Positions 1 to 11,021 of a DNA stretch of 64,000 nucleotides are shown piece by piece. Made by a program: the position numbers and the translations under genes. The notes under the pieces were generated by a model. That model did not search any database, was not told where the DNA came from, and saw nothing but the letters and a program-made list of their open reading frames with translations. The DNA comes from Arctopsyche grandis (lineage: Eukaryota; Arthropoda; Insecta; Trichoptera; Hydropsychidae), in assembly GCF_051622035.1 (NCBI RefSeq), contig NC_135365.1, positions 22,215,501-22,279,500 of the forward strand, given 5' to 3'. Numbering within the stretch: the stretch's first letter is position 1; each line of letters begins with the position of its first letter.

Positions 1-720
1 AAGTCATAAAACTGCAATAAAACCGGTAATCATCACAATCATCATTTGCATAAGCAAAAGTGCATCTAATGACCCGAGAACGATCGTTTATCGCAATTAC
101 ATAGTGTCTCAGGTCAGTGCAGATCACTGATGACGATCGAGGTCATCGTCGTACCAGTTAAAAAAAAAAAACAGATAAAGTAAAAATCAACGATAAAAGA
201 TTCACCGTTCGTATCATCAACGCAGCATCTCACATCTGGTTTATATGTATGTAACTGTAGTCTTCACAATCTCCAACAAAAGTTTGGGTTGTGATTGTTT
301 GGTTTTTTTTTCTTCTCTTTTTCACGGTCGTTCCGTGTCATTGTTGTTCGCCAAAATGGCGGGAGCACGTGGGCGTTGCATTTTGGCAAAAATTAGAATG
401 ATTTCCAGTCGTCATTGTCCCGATTCGAATCGATCGAGGAGAGGACAAATGATAGTGATTATATGAAGGTTCAACGGTCGGAAGGTGTGGTCTTATGTAC
501 ATATCAGCTGATTAAAATACATACTTCATTTCATTAACCTAACAGTAGAAAGAAAAATACGCGATTTCTATTGGTCTGCTAAGATGTTTTAATCAATAGA
601 AATCGAGATACCCAAGAGAGTTTGTTTAATGCCAAAATCAGTAGAGAGGTGATTAGTGAGAGGATGATTTAATTGCAGTTATATACCCCCAGGTCTATTT
701 TTATTATGCAGTTTATATTT
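1..720. other. Intergenic, no gene recognised
   Basis: No open frame resembles a known protein. The segment around 340-385 is richer in G+C and contains GCCAAAATGGCGG followed by GCACGTGGGCG, resembling a Pho/YY1-like GCCAT core and an E-box. This could be promoter DNA of an unseen gene, but no initiator or TATA arrangement supports it. Confidence 0.3.
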
Positions 721-1212
721 AATGCAGAATAGACTAGTGGCTAGCATATAATGCTTTGAACAGAGTGGTCACGGGTTCAAATCCCACTGGTTTCTAGTGG
801 CCAGACCTTGGATTTGTGACTCCAGGTCGATCGTTTCCTATCAGAGTTTACCAATGTATCTGATTTTCATTGAAACGGCTCCAACAAATTGGCAACCTTA
901 CCCATTTTCTTGCAAAATCTCGAGTTTTCAGCAATCTTGAATTGTATAAAATGCTGCAAATTTAAAAATTTGACCATTAATGTATCTTTAAATATTAATT
1001 GATATGTATTTACCATATTTACCAAATTCGCTGAATTGTTTAAAAATTCTGCAAATTTACAAATTTGACCATAGATGTCTCTGTGGGTGTTAATTGATAT
1101 GTATTTACTTTGTATAATACTTGTATCAAATGTACAATGTTTCTGGCCAGGAAGGCGCTTTTGGGGTACCTATTGGGCCTTCCTGGTATATATTAAAAAT
1201 AAATAAATAAAA
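721..1212 (+). mobile_element. SINE, tRNA-like head, (TAAA)n tail
   Basis: The head contains an A-box-like stretch (TAGTGGCTAGCATA) and a B-box (GGTTCAAATCC near 776). A body starting TTTGTGACTCCAGGTCGATC then ends in GGCCTTCCTGGTATATA and an (AAATA)n tail. The same body recurs at 6369, 16310, 54372 and, inverted, at 55010. This is a typical tRNA-derived short retroposon layout; the family name is not recognised. Confidence 0.75.
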
Positions 1213-3130
1213 GCAAATTATTAAAAAAAAAAATGATAATTTCGGAAATTATTACCGTAACGTTGCACCGCTGTAGTTTATATACGCTACGTACGAAATC
1301 GGGTGTTTCCCGCGTTTTGTCGCATGGCAACGTTATCACGTATCCGTGTCGGTGTTGAGAAAGGTAAAGGTAAGCCCAACCGGCCTTGTTTTGGGCAAAC
1401 ACGGACCGCGGCCAGTACAATGCGGCTCAAATCAGGCGAGATTGAGCGTTCTTGATCGATTTCCCCCACCATCCTTTCCAAACTTTAATGACAAGTACAT
1501 TGGAACGCATCCCAAGTTTTTTTATGCAATATTTTTTGTAGTCAAGTATCATGACTTTCATTTTGTATCACACTTGCACAACGAATTAAGCCAAAGCTTG
1601 TATTCAGCTCGCTCATAGCTCTAAATGCGTGCGTTCGAGCAAGATGCAATGTCAAAGGTTACGCGATATTGAAATGTCAAATTTTTTCAAAGATAATAAC
1701 CTCCCAAAATCGAAATCCATTGTACTGTGACTTTTAGGCCAGGATTAGGGGATGTGAGAAGATTCCGAAAAATCACTGTCAGTTTTTGAGATAATAAATA
1801 TGTATACGTATATGTAAATATAATATGCAATTATATTATAGAAGATTAAATCATTTAATAATATAGGATCTTTATAAATTGCATTTTTTCAGTATAATAT
1901 ACATTAAAAAGCAAACAATGTTGAAGTAGTTAAAAGTGTCAGATGCAGAATTCTTTGGGATATACATATGTAAGTATGTATGTAAACGCTGAAGATATGA
2001 GGTTTTTAATTATAACTATTGAATTCAATACAGCAGTCTTTGGAGTTTTTTTAAGACGATTGATTGTTGATGTCTTACTCTATCGGCGAAATACGTAACT
2101 TTCAATAAAAAGCTGCTAAATTTTAATCGAAAGGTTCGCAAATTAAAAAAACCGATATATATTTATAAAGGCAGAAGTAATCTGTAAGTTTTGGGTGAAG
2201 TACCAGGAAGGATTATTGTTTTTTATTTATTTATCGCACTTATAGAAAAAGAACTTGCAAAAGGAAGCTCTCAATCAGTCAGGATTGACATTTATGATAC
2301 TCGGACAGTATCAAAACCAATCAACTGCATTATAAAAGTCAAACACATACAAATTTATACGGCTGGATCAAAACAAACGGGAAGACCTTCGAGACAGTAA
2401 GATAAAAGTTAGACGGACGTCTATTGAATGAACAATTTTGACAATATGAACGCGTCCTTGTCATTCAAAGTGCGTCACATGATGTGCCCCTATTGAAACT
2501 CGAAACTGGCAAAAATATCTGGTGGAGTACTGACACTGCTTGGAATGCTCTTGTGCTTGAGGAATTAGAATGCCATTAAAGCAAATATGTGCAATTAAGT
2601 TAGAACGCACATAAACAAGTGCGTCACAATCAGCTGATGGTTCGAGTATGATTTATCTAATGTTTACGTTTAAGATATGACCAGGTGTTGGAGATGAACT
2701 GTCACTCTAAAAACTTCGCAAATGATTTATAAAAGAACATGAGCATGTCTATCTTCCTTCTAAAGTACTGAATTGATTTCTTTCAGCGCATTGAAATTTT
2801 TTTGTATATCAGAACGACACGATTCCAAGACGGCAAACAATTAGCGGCGGCTCGTCCATATGGGCTTCGGGGCTGCAGCCCGCCCAGTATAGTATATATG
2901 TATCCTATTTTTTTGTTTGCATTTGATCAATGGTATCGTCAACGAGCTACTACAGCCCCCCTATTGCGAAGAGAAGGCAACGGAAGAAGATTTGACACGA
3001 GAAAGAGTCTGCAGAATAACGTGGCATATGTGAAACGGGATAAAAAAATAGTTGCAATTAGTAGTAATTGATTATTATTTAAATGCGTATGTTATAATAA
3101 ATTTTTCGATTGATAAACCAGAAAATATAT
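1213..3130. other. Intergenic, AT-rich, nothing recognised
   Basis: Both strands have only short open frames without recognisable domains. A slightly GC-richer patch at 1260-1480 has overlapping frames on both strands, but none continues through splice sites into something familiar. Confidence 0.4.
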
Positions 3131-3215
3131 TTAGCCAGCAGCACCTTGGTGGTTGCGTTAATGCTAACCACCGAGAGGTTGTCGAGTTCGATTGAACACT
3201 ATTTCAATATGTTTT
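3131..3215 (+). mobile_element. SINE head fragment
   Basis: It starts AGCCAGCAGCACCTTGGTGG, matching the start of the tRNA-like head at 6367, and carries a degenerate B-box (GAGTTCGATT). The shared SINE body is missing, so this is a partial copy or a separate short family. Confidence 0.45.
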
Positions 3216-3244
3216 CAAAAATTTATTGAATACGTATATACATA

Positions 3245-4616
3245 TGTATGTATATTTTATTTTATTTTATTTTAAAAAATCAATACCACAGAGACTTGAC
3301 AGGTTGCCCCAAAGCGTCAATGTGATTTTAATACAAATAATAAAAATCATAAAAATTACAAAAAAAACATCATAAAAAAAATAATAAAAATCATAAATAA
3401 AAAAAAACATAAGAAAATAATAAAAATCATAAATAAAAAAAAAAACATCATAAAAAAATAATAAAAATCAAGTAAAAAATATGTACGCAAAATAAAAACA
3501 AAGAAATAAGATTGAAAAATTTATATCGTGCTATTTAGGATGTGTTCCACCAACTCAACATAACTGGCATCGAATAGGTCCAAGTAATGTGCCAGTAAGT
3601 TAAGGAGTCGAACAGCTCTCGAGAGGGGGGAGTTCATGAGCACGTTTGATTTAGCCCTAATTGGTAAAAATATATCATGTTTTCTTAAAACTCTACGATT
3701 TTCCGGGGCCCAGAATTTTAGTTTCTCCAGGATAGTGGGATTGTGAATCTCTCCTCTAAGTAATTTTACGAAATGTTTCCCAAGAAATAAATCTCTTCTC
3801 TTTGCCAGGGAGTTGAAACCCAAAGATCCCAAGACAAAGGCACTAGGGAACAGATATGGATAAAATCCAAATGTCTTCAGATATAAAAATCTAAGGAATT
3901 TCCTTTGGACTCGTTCCAACATTAGAGAGTAACGAAGTTGATAGGGAGACCATATAATGGAGCCAAACTCGAGCACACTGCGAACTAATGTACAATATAA
4001 GAGACGAATGGCAGTGAGCCCTAGTTCGGACGAATTACGGATTACGAATCCAAGGATTTTTGTTGCCCTATCACAGATATTCTCAATGTGAATGTTGAAA
4101 CTCCAACTATTTTCGAAGACTATTCCCAGATCAGATATAAATAATTCTCTCTGAAGAAGAGAATCATGAAATTTATACGGATATTTAATAGGAGAACGTG
4201 AACGAGAGTAAGAAATGACCCGACACTTTAGGATATTGAAGGGAAGTTTATTAACATTAGCCCATTCATAAATAGAATTCAAATCCTCTTGCAAATAAAG
4301 AGCGTCAGGTAAATCAATTATTCTCTTATAGATTTTTAAGTCATCCGCATATAATAAAAATTTAGAATGGTGAATAGAAGATTGAATATCGTTGATAAAT
4401 ATTAGGAATAATAAAGGGCCAAGATTTGATCCTTGGGGAATCCCAGAAGTGGCAACATACTCATAAGAAAAGCAACTCCCAAACTTAACGAATTGACGTC
4501 GATCCTGTAAATAAGAAATAAAAAGACCAACAAGATTATAAGTAAATCCAATAAAACTTAATTTACTAACCAAAATTTTATGATCAACTTTATCAAACGC
4601 CTTCTCAAAATCATAT
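3245..4616 (-). mobile_element. 5'-truncated non-LTR retrotransposon
   Basis: On the minus strand a reverse-transcriptase frame (3521-4616) is followed by an A-rich 3' UTR full of AATAAAAATCATAA-like repeats, ending in a (TAAAA)n tail at about 3250-3275. The 5' part is cut off inside the RT domain, the usual result of incomplete target-primed reverse transcription. Other truncated relatives lie at 7203, 29990 and 42440. Confidence 0.85.
3521..4616 (-). CDS. Reverse transcriptase, C-terminal part (non-LTR element)
   Basis: The frame is open for about 365 codons and has lost its 5' end; it begins inside RT at the block DFEKAFDKVDHKIL. It carries SGIPQGSNLGPLLFLIFIND (RT motif 4), LLYADDLKIYK with the catalytic YADD (motif 5), then the thumb-region blocks DLGIVFE and VLEFGSIIWSP typical of insect non-LTR elements. 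There is no stop or frameshift, so this copy is probably young, but without endonuclease and RT motifs 1-3 it cannot be autonomous. The exact clade (Jockey-, CR1- or I-like) is not settled by reading alone. Confidence 0.85.
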
Positions 4617-4675
4617 GTACAAGTTTAATACATTAGATATCGCTCATAGACAATCCGAAAATAGCATCATAATAT

Positions 4676-5119
4676 TGTTGCGTAGGGGTGGGTGGAGGAT
4701 CCAAGTAAAAGGCCAACAGTCGTTTCACAGCATTTATTGATGATTAAGGAGATACACGCACTGGCAGTGCTCAGTCCAGAATGACATGATATCGCCTACA
4801 TACCGCCTTATAAAGGGTCGATCTCTCAGGACGTCTAATCTGTTTACCTGTTGTATAGTCACGTATTCGGATATGTATTTCCACGACATTGGGTCTCCCC
4901 GTACCGATTCTGAGAAAAGCCTAATAACGGTCATTGTTTAGCCTAAATGCACTTAGAGTCCAGATATAATCCTGGAAGTAAGTGCAAGCACTTAGTTAAT
5001 CCGATAACAGATATCCGTTGGTCTAAGTGCAAGCACTTAGTTAGTCCGATAACAGATAACCCTTGAACGGTCACATAGTCTCTGGGATTCTATTCGCTTA
5101 ATCCGCGGCGTACGTAACA
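4676..5119 (-). mobile_element. Solo LTR of an LTR retrotransposon
   Basis: Read on the minus strand it begins TGTTACGTACG and ends CCTACGCAACA, with the TG...CA boundaries of an LTR. An AATAAA lies shortly before the end. It is flanked on both sides by ATAT (4672-4675 and 5120-5123), a 4-bp target duplication. No internal retroviral-type genes adjoin it, so the element has been reduced to one LTR. A diverged relative in the opposite orientation lies at 14031-14972. Confidence 0.8.
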
Positions 5120-6368
5120 ATATGTATGTTTGTGGGTATGTGGCGGACGCGTCAACCAATAACCAACTCCTGATATTGAGTGCCGAGCGACGGGTGACGT
5201 CAGCATCAGATGCGCTACGCGGGAGCGTACACACATACACACATCCACGAAGACACACCCACACACACGTTCATTCATCATTTCGAACGGGTGAACGATT
5301 TGGATCGACGAGCGTGTAATGCGTGCACTCAAATTTTTCTATTAATACGTACGCGCGCGCGCCTATAAATTACCTTATATTATATTTATATTTAACATAT
5401 AACTTAATTTTAATTCGTGTATCAATTCCTTTCCGAAACCATTCGACACCTTTCCGTTTAAATCAACGGCACAACACTAGTGGATAAATATAAAAATTTG
5501 ATTGAAAATGTTGTACGGGAAAACATCGATTAGCGGTTTGGTCGCGATTCAAACGATCCGGGTTTTCAATGCATGAGTGATGGAGATATCATTTCTATAT
5601 CAAAAGTTGATAGTTTATATAATCCTTGTTTTTCAATTATCCGTGTCCGCACTCCCCAGCATTAGCCCGGACAATCGAGAGCACAACGTACATATAAATT
5701 TCAAGATTAATCGGTAAAACCAATCTGGGTAAAGCCGGATATGACCGCCAGTCACTAATATGATACTTTTGAACTGTGATAATGTCAAATTGGGCTTTCA
5801 CAGACGACATTGTTTGCTCTGGAATAAAAAAAAAGTTGTTTTTCTCGAATTCAAATGAATGAACGTTACATTTATGACATATTGTATTATATTCAAGCGA
5901 GAAAATAAGAAAGGATGATGGCATTATCAGCGTCGGCGACGGGCATTAGTTTTCCGCGTCGAGGCTTATCATTTCAGAATGTAAATAATAGCGCCATTCG
6001 TCGAGAGACCATAATTTCAAACGATGATAATTCGTATAAATAAGATGCGAATTAATTTATTATGTGCGAACGTAGACCACGAACAAACAACACGCACATA
6101 CATATGTACATAGGTGAGTACGAATTGCTTTAATTATTTAATTACGCGAAATTTAATCGAGATTTTCCACAAGCAAAATGTTGTGAAATACGATACGCGG
6201 TAATATATACGTACAATGTATATGTAAAAGAATGCTATGAGCAACACAACAATTGCATTTTTTGACTATACGTAACTAAGCAAGTGATCGTTTAGTTGAG
6301 TGGTGTCAAGTTTTAGAACTCGATCCGTGTATGAGACACAAATTTCATTCAGATTTAAATATAATTAG
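5120..6368. other. Intergenic with a CA-rich patch
   Basis: A GC- and CA-rich stretch at 5130-5300, with degenerate (AC)n at 5228-5271, contains overlapping frames on both strands without recognisable products. The rest is AT-rich. No gene is supported. Confidence 0.4.
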
Positions 6369-6895
6369 CCAGCAGTTTGGCTTAGTGGTAGCGTATATAT
6401 TTAGCACCACTGAGGTCAAAGGTTCGAGTCCTCGCCACTGCTGGTTAGATTTGGGGGTTTTGTGACTCCAAATCGATCGTTTCTCTATCATAGTTTGCCA
6501 ATTATATCTGATCATTGCTGAAACGGTTCCTGAAAAATGGTACTAGATCTAATCCTGTTGTCACAAAATCTGCCTGTGTATAATTTGTAATAACTATACA
6601 CAGTAATCTGAAATCTATAGATATCTCTATAGACATCTCTATAATTTCGTATTTATTATATGTATAAAAATTGTATACAAAAAAAATCTAAAAATAATCC
6701 ATAGATGTCTCTATGATTATTATTTCTGATTAATTGTTATATGCTATATATTCTGATTGTATATGTATGTATTGCTGTATTTCTGATTTCTGATTGTTTA
6801 TGTATTCTGTATTTCGTTAACGTACACCCGCCGCATTGGAGCAAATCTGTAATGGCGAGTGTATATTGATTTGTAAAAATAAAAAATAAAAATAA
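6369..6895 (+). mobile_element. SINE with intact tRNA-like acceptor stem
   Basis: Positions 6369-6444 look like a tRNA-derived head. CCAGCAG (6369-6375) pairs perfectly with CTGCTGG (6438-6444), the A-box TGGCTTAGTGG and B-box GGTTCGAGTCC are good pol III promoter matches, but the T-stem and anticodon arm do not fold properly. The shared SINE body follows (TTTTGTGACTCCAAATCGAT onward), then an A-rich tail near 6875-6895. The head differs from that of the copy at 721 although the body is the same. Confidence 0.75.
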
Positions 6896-6904
6896 TATGA
6901 CTGT

Positions 6905-7202
6905 ATTGGAATCAATAGATAATGGGATAGGCAGCTGTACTACATTGAATTTGGGTGGGGGAGATGTTTGAATCGTGCCCAAGACATTTAAGGCGAAATC
7001 AGACAGCGGTGAATGTGGGACGTGGGTTTTTTTATGTAGTTTTAAACATATAGAAAAAAAGGTGGCGTTCATGGGATAGTCCTTTCGAAACGATACATTC
7101 GACCTATGTCGTTGAAATTGTATGGTAGTATTTATCCTTGCTTGACAGTGATCGATAACGAATATGGGATACACCGTTATCGATCACTGTCAAGCAAGGA
7201 TA
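6905..7202 (+). mobile_element. Half copy of TTAA inverted-repeat element, ends in hairpin
   Basis: After TTAA (6988-6991) comes the terminal sequence GGCGAAATCAGACAGCGGTG. The copy ends in the element's centre, a perfect 28-bp inverted repeat (7133-7160 and 7175-7202) around a 14-nt loop, and the right half is missing. The 85 bp left of the TTAA also match the bases left of the full copy at 59391, so element and flank were copied together. Confidence 0.75.
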
Positions 7203-7317
7203 CAAGTGAGGCCCGTGCCCTTTTACAAACATCATTAGTACATATAAGCTATTGGGACTTATCTGCCAAGTTGTGAAGCACTTTAAGAATCCGCATATTT
7301 TAATATTGCTCTATAAC

Positions 7318-7493
7318 CATTGATGTATAATACACTAGATCCGCCCTCACGTCTTATACTGGTCTTCCTTTTGGCGCATGCACAGTTTCTCTTAGTAGGT
7401 AGGTAGGTACCGCTGCGTCGTAGGGAAATAAGCCTTTACTTCCCCGCTAGTTAAACCCCCCGCACCCCTCAGTTAGTGTATTATACATCAATG
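7318..7493. mobile_element. hAT-like fold-back element
   Basis: The terminal inverted repeats are perfect over 20 bp: CATTGATGTATAATACACTA and its complement at 7474-7493. The left flank is TCTATAAC (7310-7317). The right flank is TCTATAA (7494-7500), with the final C restored after the next insertion (7679), giving an 8-bp duplication as expected for hAT. Confidence 0.75.
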
Positions 7494-7500
7494 TCTATAA

Positions 7501-7675
7501 GGGCCGGGCCGCACCGCTCAACTCGCGAACAACTTGGTTGAGGGCGACCAGACCAATGCATGCAGGTAGATGGAACATGCCGCACTCGTCAACTTGTTTG
7601 TCGCACACATTTCCATACATTTCTTCGTGTCGCGCAACAAGTCGGCCGACAAAGTTGCACGGTGCGGCCCGGCCC
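7501..7675. mobile_element. PIF/Harbinger-type MITE
   Basis: Termini GGGCCGGGCCGCACCG and its near-complement CGGTGCGGCCCGGCCC are flanked by TAA on both sides (7498-7500, 7676-7678). A three-base TAA duplication with GGG... ends fits PIF/Harbinger. It sits inside the right target duplication of the preceding fold-back element. A second copy, inverted, is at 47365-47501. Confidence 0.75.
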
Positions 7676-8365
7676 TAACAGTTTGGTTCGCAGTAATATG
7701 GAGTATGCTTCAGTCATATGGTCTCCTTATTACCAAACTCATATATGTATATCATTTAGAGACAATTCAGAAGCGTTTTCTGCGCCATTTATCCTATAAG
7801 ACTGGTCTTGTAAGAGTGTTACCAACGTATAATGACAGACTGTCTTTTTTCAAGATCGTAAGTTTGTCTCATCGCAGAAGGGTATCTGATTTGTTACTTT
7901 TATATAAAATAGTTAATGGTGTCCTTGATACATCTGTTTTGAACGGAATTAATTTTAACGTTAATGCTAGATTCACCAGATGTACAAATCTTTTCTATCC
8001 ACCAATTTGTCATAACAACACATCATTTAAAAGTGCAATCACACGTACATATATGCCGTCTTTACGATGGTATGGATGATTGCCCCAACCTTTTTGCTGA
8101 CTCTTTCAGTACTTTTAGGGCTAAGGTGAAGAAGCAAATCTGTGGTTGATTTGCTTCTTCACCTTCATTGTCATTCATCACGTATTAATTTTAATATGTT
8201 TTTGTAATATGTCTTTTTTGTTTTCTTTATACATATTATTACCATGTGGTGCTCACTGTACATGGAATATAATGTTTTCATTTATATTTGTATATTTTTT
8301 GTCTCACTGTACTGCTTTCTTTTATATTTTATTCTGTATGTGTGCCAATTTAAATAAATAAATCT

Positions 8366-8647
8366 GCGACGCGCTGCAACTGTTTGGTAGTCCGAAGAGA
8401 GCCCGGTAGCAGTTGTTGAATTGTACTTTTATTCTCTTCATCGTCTCCTGTCTTATTTGGTCTATAGTACCAATATAATTATTAATTATTTACCAAAATT
8501 TTGGGGGTGATTACGGCAATATAGTTTTTCGGCGTTATGGTTATTATAAACTTTGTAGAAAACTTTTTTTTTCATTACTCGCTTGCTTTCAACACTGTTG
8601 AAACGTGAATTGTTATTTGGAATCGCCCTAAAAGTATCCGTCTCTTA
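8366..8647. other. Intergenic, nothing recognised
   Basis: No open frame or repeat with clear termini is visible between the non-LTR tail and the hAT array. Confidence 0.35.
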
Positions 8648-9240
8648 CTTATGACTAGAGGTAGGACCGAAAGCGTGTCATTCATTGTTAATTTTTCGCC
8701 GCCGTGCTTTGATCATTTTTATGATGAACCTTTTTTTAGCTTTGTAAATAGACCCAAAACGCCCTGATTCCTGGAAAAAGCACGCTTCCAGTCCTACCTC
8801 TACTTATGACCAAATACCAGCGTTGGAACTATTATTTTCAAATAACAAAAGACCGCTACATTAGTGCTTAAAGTAAGAGGGCACAAAAACTTGTCCTTTC
8901 TAAGAGATTGACAATTGAGCTTGTAGCCTAGGTCTAGTAATAAGTAGAGGTAGGACAGCTAAGGTGCCGCTCATTGTTCCTTTGTTATAAATCCTTTGTA
9001 AAAAAGGTTCGGCAAACCTTTGACAATGCATTTACAACATTTGAACAATACACGGCCCCCTCAGGCTCCGGTGACTAGTCATAAGTAAGGGCGGTCATGT
9101 TGCTCAACGGCTAAAAAAATGGTTCACTATTGTCAATTTCTATTGTCAACCAATTTTTTTGCTCTCCTGCTTTCTCTGACAATGGAGAGGTCTATTATTA
9201 TTTTATGGCGGAAACCTGACCACCGCTCTTTAGTCATAAG
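8648..9240. mobile_element. Tandem array of four short hAT elements
   Basis: Short elements stand in a row, separated by 8-bp sites: CTTATGAC (8648), element 8656-8802 with TIR TAGAGGTAGGAC/GTCCTACCTCTA, CTTATGAC (8803), element 8811-8936, GTAATAAG (8937), element 8945-9077, GTCATAAG (9078), element 9086-9232, GTCATAAG (9233). The 8-bp sites and TAG...CTA ends fit non-autonomous hAT elements. The sites are variants of one near-palindromic octamer. Confidence 0.8.
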
Positions 9241-9319
9241 CAGTCTTAGATCCGGGCCACACCGTACGACTTGCAACAAGAAATTTAATATTTCTTGAAA
9301 GCCGCCTTTTACGTATGAC

Positions 9320-9525
9320 TAGACATCGGATGGTTGGCCGGGCAATTTCAAATACCAATGCACCGTTCCAATATTGTTCAAAGCAAGAGACCAAAAAGCT
9401 TGTAAAAATGGTTTTTCTACGAAATTGACAATAGCAAAACCCTCTGCCCCAATCCATATGTTATTGCGTAATTGTGTCAACGTGTATTGTGTTTTGAGAT
9501 TGCCCTAATGAACATCCGGGGACTA
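9320..9525. mobile_element. Short hAT-like element
   Basis: It starts TAGACATCGGATGG and ends CATCCGGGGACTA, imperfect inverted termini similar to those of the adjacent array; its interior resembles the 8811-8936 element. The flanks (CGTATGAC and ATCATAGC) are not a clean duplication. Confidence 0.5.
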
Positions 9526-9747
9526 ATCATAGCATTAACTTACAAATGCAAATGTAAACCGTGTGAAATCTACTATTAACCAATGTCTTGAGGCGAAACA
9601 CTACAGAATGGAAGATTGCAAAATGTATCAAAGCAATCACCTCGTCAGCGAAAGAGAAATTTGCGGTAGTTTTCTCCTTTAGAACGGTTCCATTCGAACG
9701 ATTACACAGAAGGGCAATATGTAAGTAATGACTGAGTATGTAGTTAA

Positions 9748-9790
9748 CCCTTTGAATGCTGACCAACGCCGATCGGCGTTTTGCCAACGC
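9748..9790 (+). mobile_element. TTAA-element terminal fragment
   Basis: After TTAA, CCCTTTGAATGCTGACCAAC and the following 20 or so bases match the left terminus of the element at 9895. It breaks off at 9790 just before a poly-T run. Confidence 0.7.
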
Positions 9791-10131
9791 TTTTAGCATA
9801 TATATATATTTTTTTTTTTTTTTTTTTATATAATGAAGAGTCTTGTGTAAGGTATTTACTTATCTAGTGGTCCCTGTAGAAATACTACTCTTAACCCTTT
9901 GAATGCTGTCCAACGCCGATCGGCGTTTTGCCAACAAGTCCATGGGCCTTAAAAACGCCGATAGGCGTTGTATTTACAAAGCATGTACAAAGTAAGCAAG
10001 AATACTACCTGCTAAACCTTTCGAGGTAGCATTGAAAAAAAAATGCATTGAACGTGGGTCGTGTAATCCGTGTCATTCATTTGTCAATGTCTATAAAGAC
10101 TGGGTTACACCGGAATTTCTGAAGTTATAAC

Positions 10132-10434
10132 TAGAGACCGGAATCTGAAGGGGCTATTTATTGTTCAAAGATTGTAAATGCATTATTAAAGGTTTGCCGA
10201 ACCTTTTTTACAAAGGATTTACAACAATGGAACAATAGGCGGCGCGTTTCCGGCCCCTTCAGATTCCGACCTCTAGTTATAACTAGAGGTAGGACCAGAA
10301 GCGTGCTTTTTCCAGGAAACAGGGCGTTTTGGGTCTATTTTCCAGGAAAGAGCATAAAAAAAGGTTCATCATAAAAATGAACAAAGCACGACGAACAATG
10401 AACAATAAACGACGCAAAGTTGGTCCGCTCTTTA
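10132..10434. mobile_element. Two short hAT elements in tandem, nested
   Basis: Element 10132-10275 (TAGAGACCGGAATC...GACCTCTA) and element 10284-10434 (TAGAGGTAGGACC...CCGCTCTTTA) are separated and flanked by three copies of the palindromic octamer GTTATAAC (10124, 10276, 10435). The equivalent place in copy C still shows a single GTTATAAC (GAAGTTATAACCATAGC near 44866). Confidence 0.9.
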
Positions 10435-10611
10435 GTTATAACCATAGCAGAATTTTCCGATGGAAATCCCTAACTGCCGAGTATTTTAGATTGTCTCTTG
10501 GCATTTAGATTGAGTATTTTGATTACATTTTAACAACAATGAAGAAGATGGAACTAGTTTTGGAAAAATACATTCATTAATATACTTCTTTTGTTTATTT
10601 TATATTGTTGC

Positions 10612-11021
10612 TTAGAAATCGAATCGCTCTGATAAATTTGTCAAATGACAACTGATTATATCGCGCACAGGCGTCATATTAAACTCCTCTCCTCCTTCGT
10701 AAATAATATCAGCCAAATTGTGAAACATGTCATAGCAATCTTTTGAAAAACGAATCTTCCATGTTTTTAGTTTTCGTTTCAACCCATCTGTATTGTCTGC
10801 CATTGTGATACAAGATGACATTCTTCCTTGCATGGATAAGTTAAGGTCATTCAAAATGCAAAAAATATCTGTCAAATAAGCTAGCTTGGTTATTCAGTCT
10901 ATATTTTGAAATAGTTCAGACACAAGCTATTGTTTTATTTATTTTTTAATTACGTCTTTCTCCGCGGATCGGCTACCGCTGGTCCACGGACCAGTAATGG
11001 GCCATAGTTTGAGTAGGACTG
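10612..11021 (-). pseudogene. hAT (ZBED5/SCAND3-like) transposase remnant
   Basis: The minus-strand frame (10612-10875) carries TDIFCILNDLNLSMQGR, ADNTDGLKRKLKTWK and the ending NLSERFDF, a segment of hAT transposases of the ZBED5/SCAND3 type. The right hAT end GTTTGAGTAGGACTG and its target copy GTCTAAAT (11022-11029) remain. The left end has been deleted at 10611, as comparison with 36911-37499 shows. Confidence 0.75.

Larger units (their letters stand above)
7203..8365 (+). pseudogene. Non-LTR reverse transcriptase remnant with two nested elements
   Basis: The translated pieces KLLGLICQVVKHFKNP (before 7318) and SLVRSNMEYASVIWSPYYQT (after 7678) are contiguous parts of the RT thumb region of the family seen at 30183. 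Coding remnants continue with a frameshift to about 8149, then a 3' UTR and (TAAA)n tail near 8355. The block is split by 361 bp of younger insertions (7318-7678). The copy is 5'-truncated and frameshifted, hence inactive. Confidence 0.8.

Noticed and set aside
3300-3520. Array of AATAAAAATCAT-like units considered as a CRISPR or satellite
   Set aside because: Units are irregular and A-rich; it is the 3' UTR and tail region of the adjacent retrotransposon, and CRISPR is not expected in an animal genome.
6369-6444. Possible real tRNA gene
   Set aside because: Boxes and acceptor stem are good, but the T-stem has mismatches, the anticodon arm does not form, and a SINE body follows directly.
8811-8936. 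Clean target duplication for the second element of the array
   Set aside because: Its flanks CTTATGAC and GTAATAAG are inverse-type variants, not direct repeats, so this element may be rearranged.
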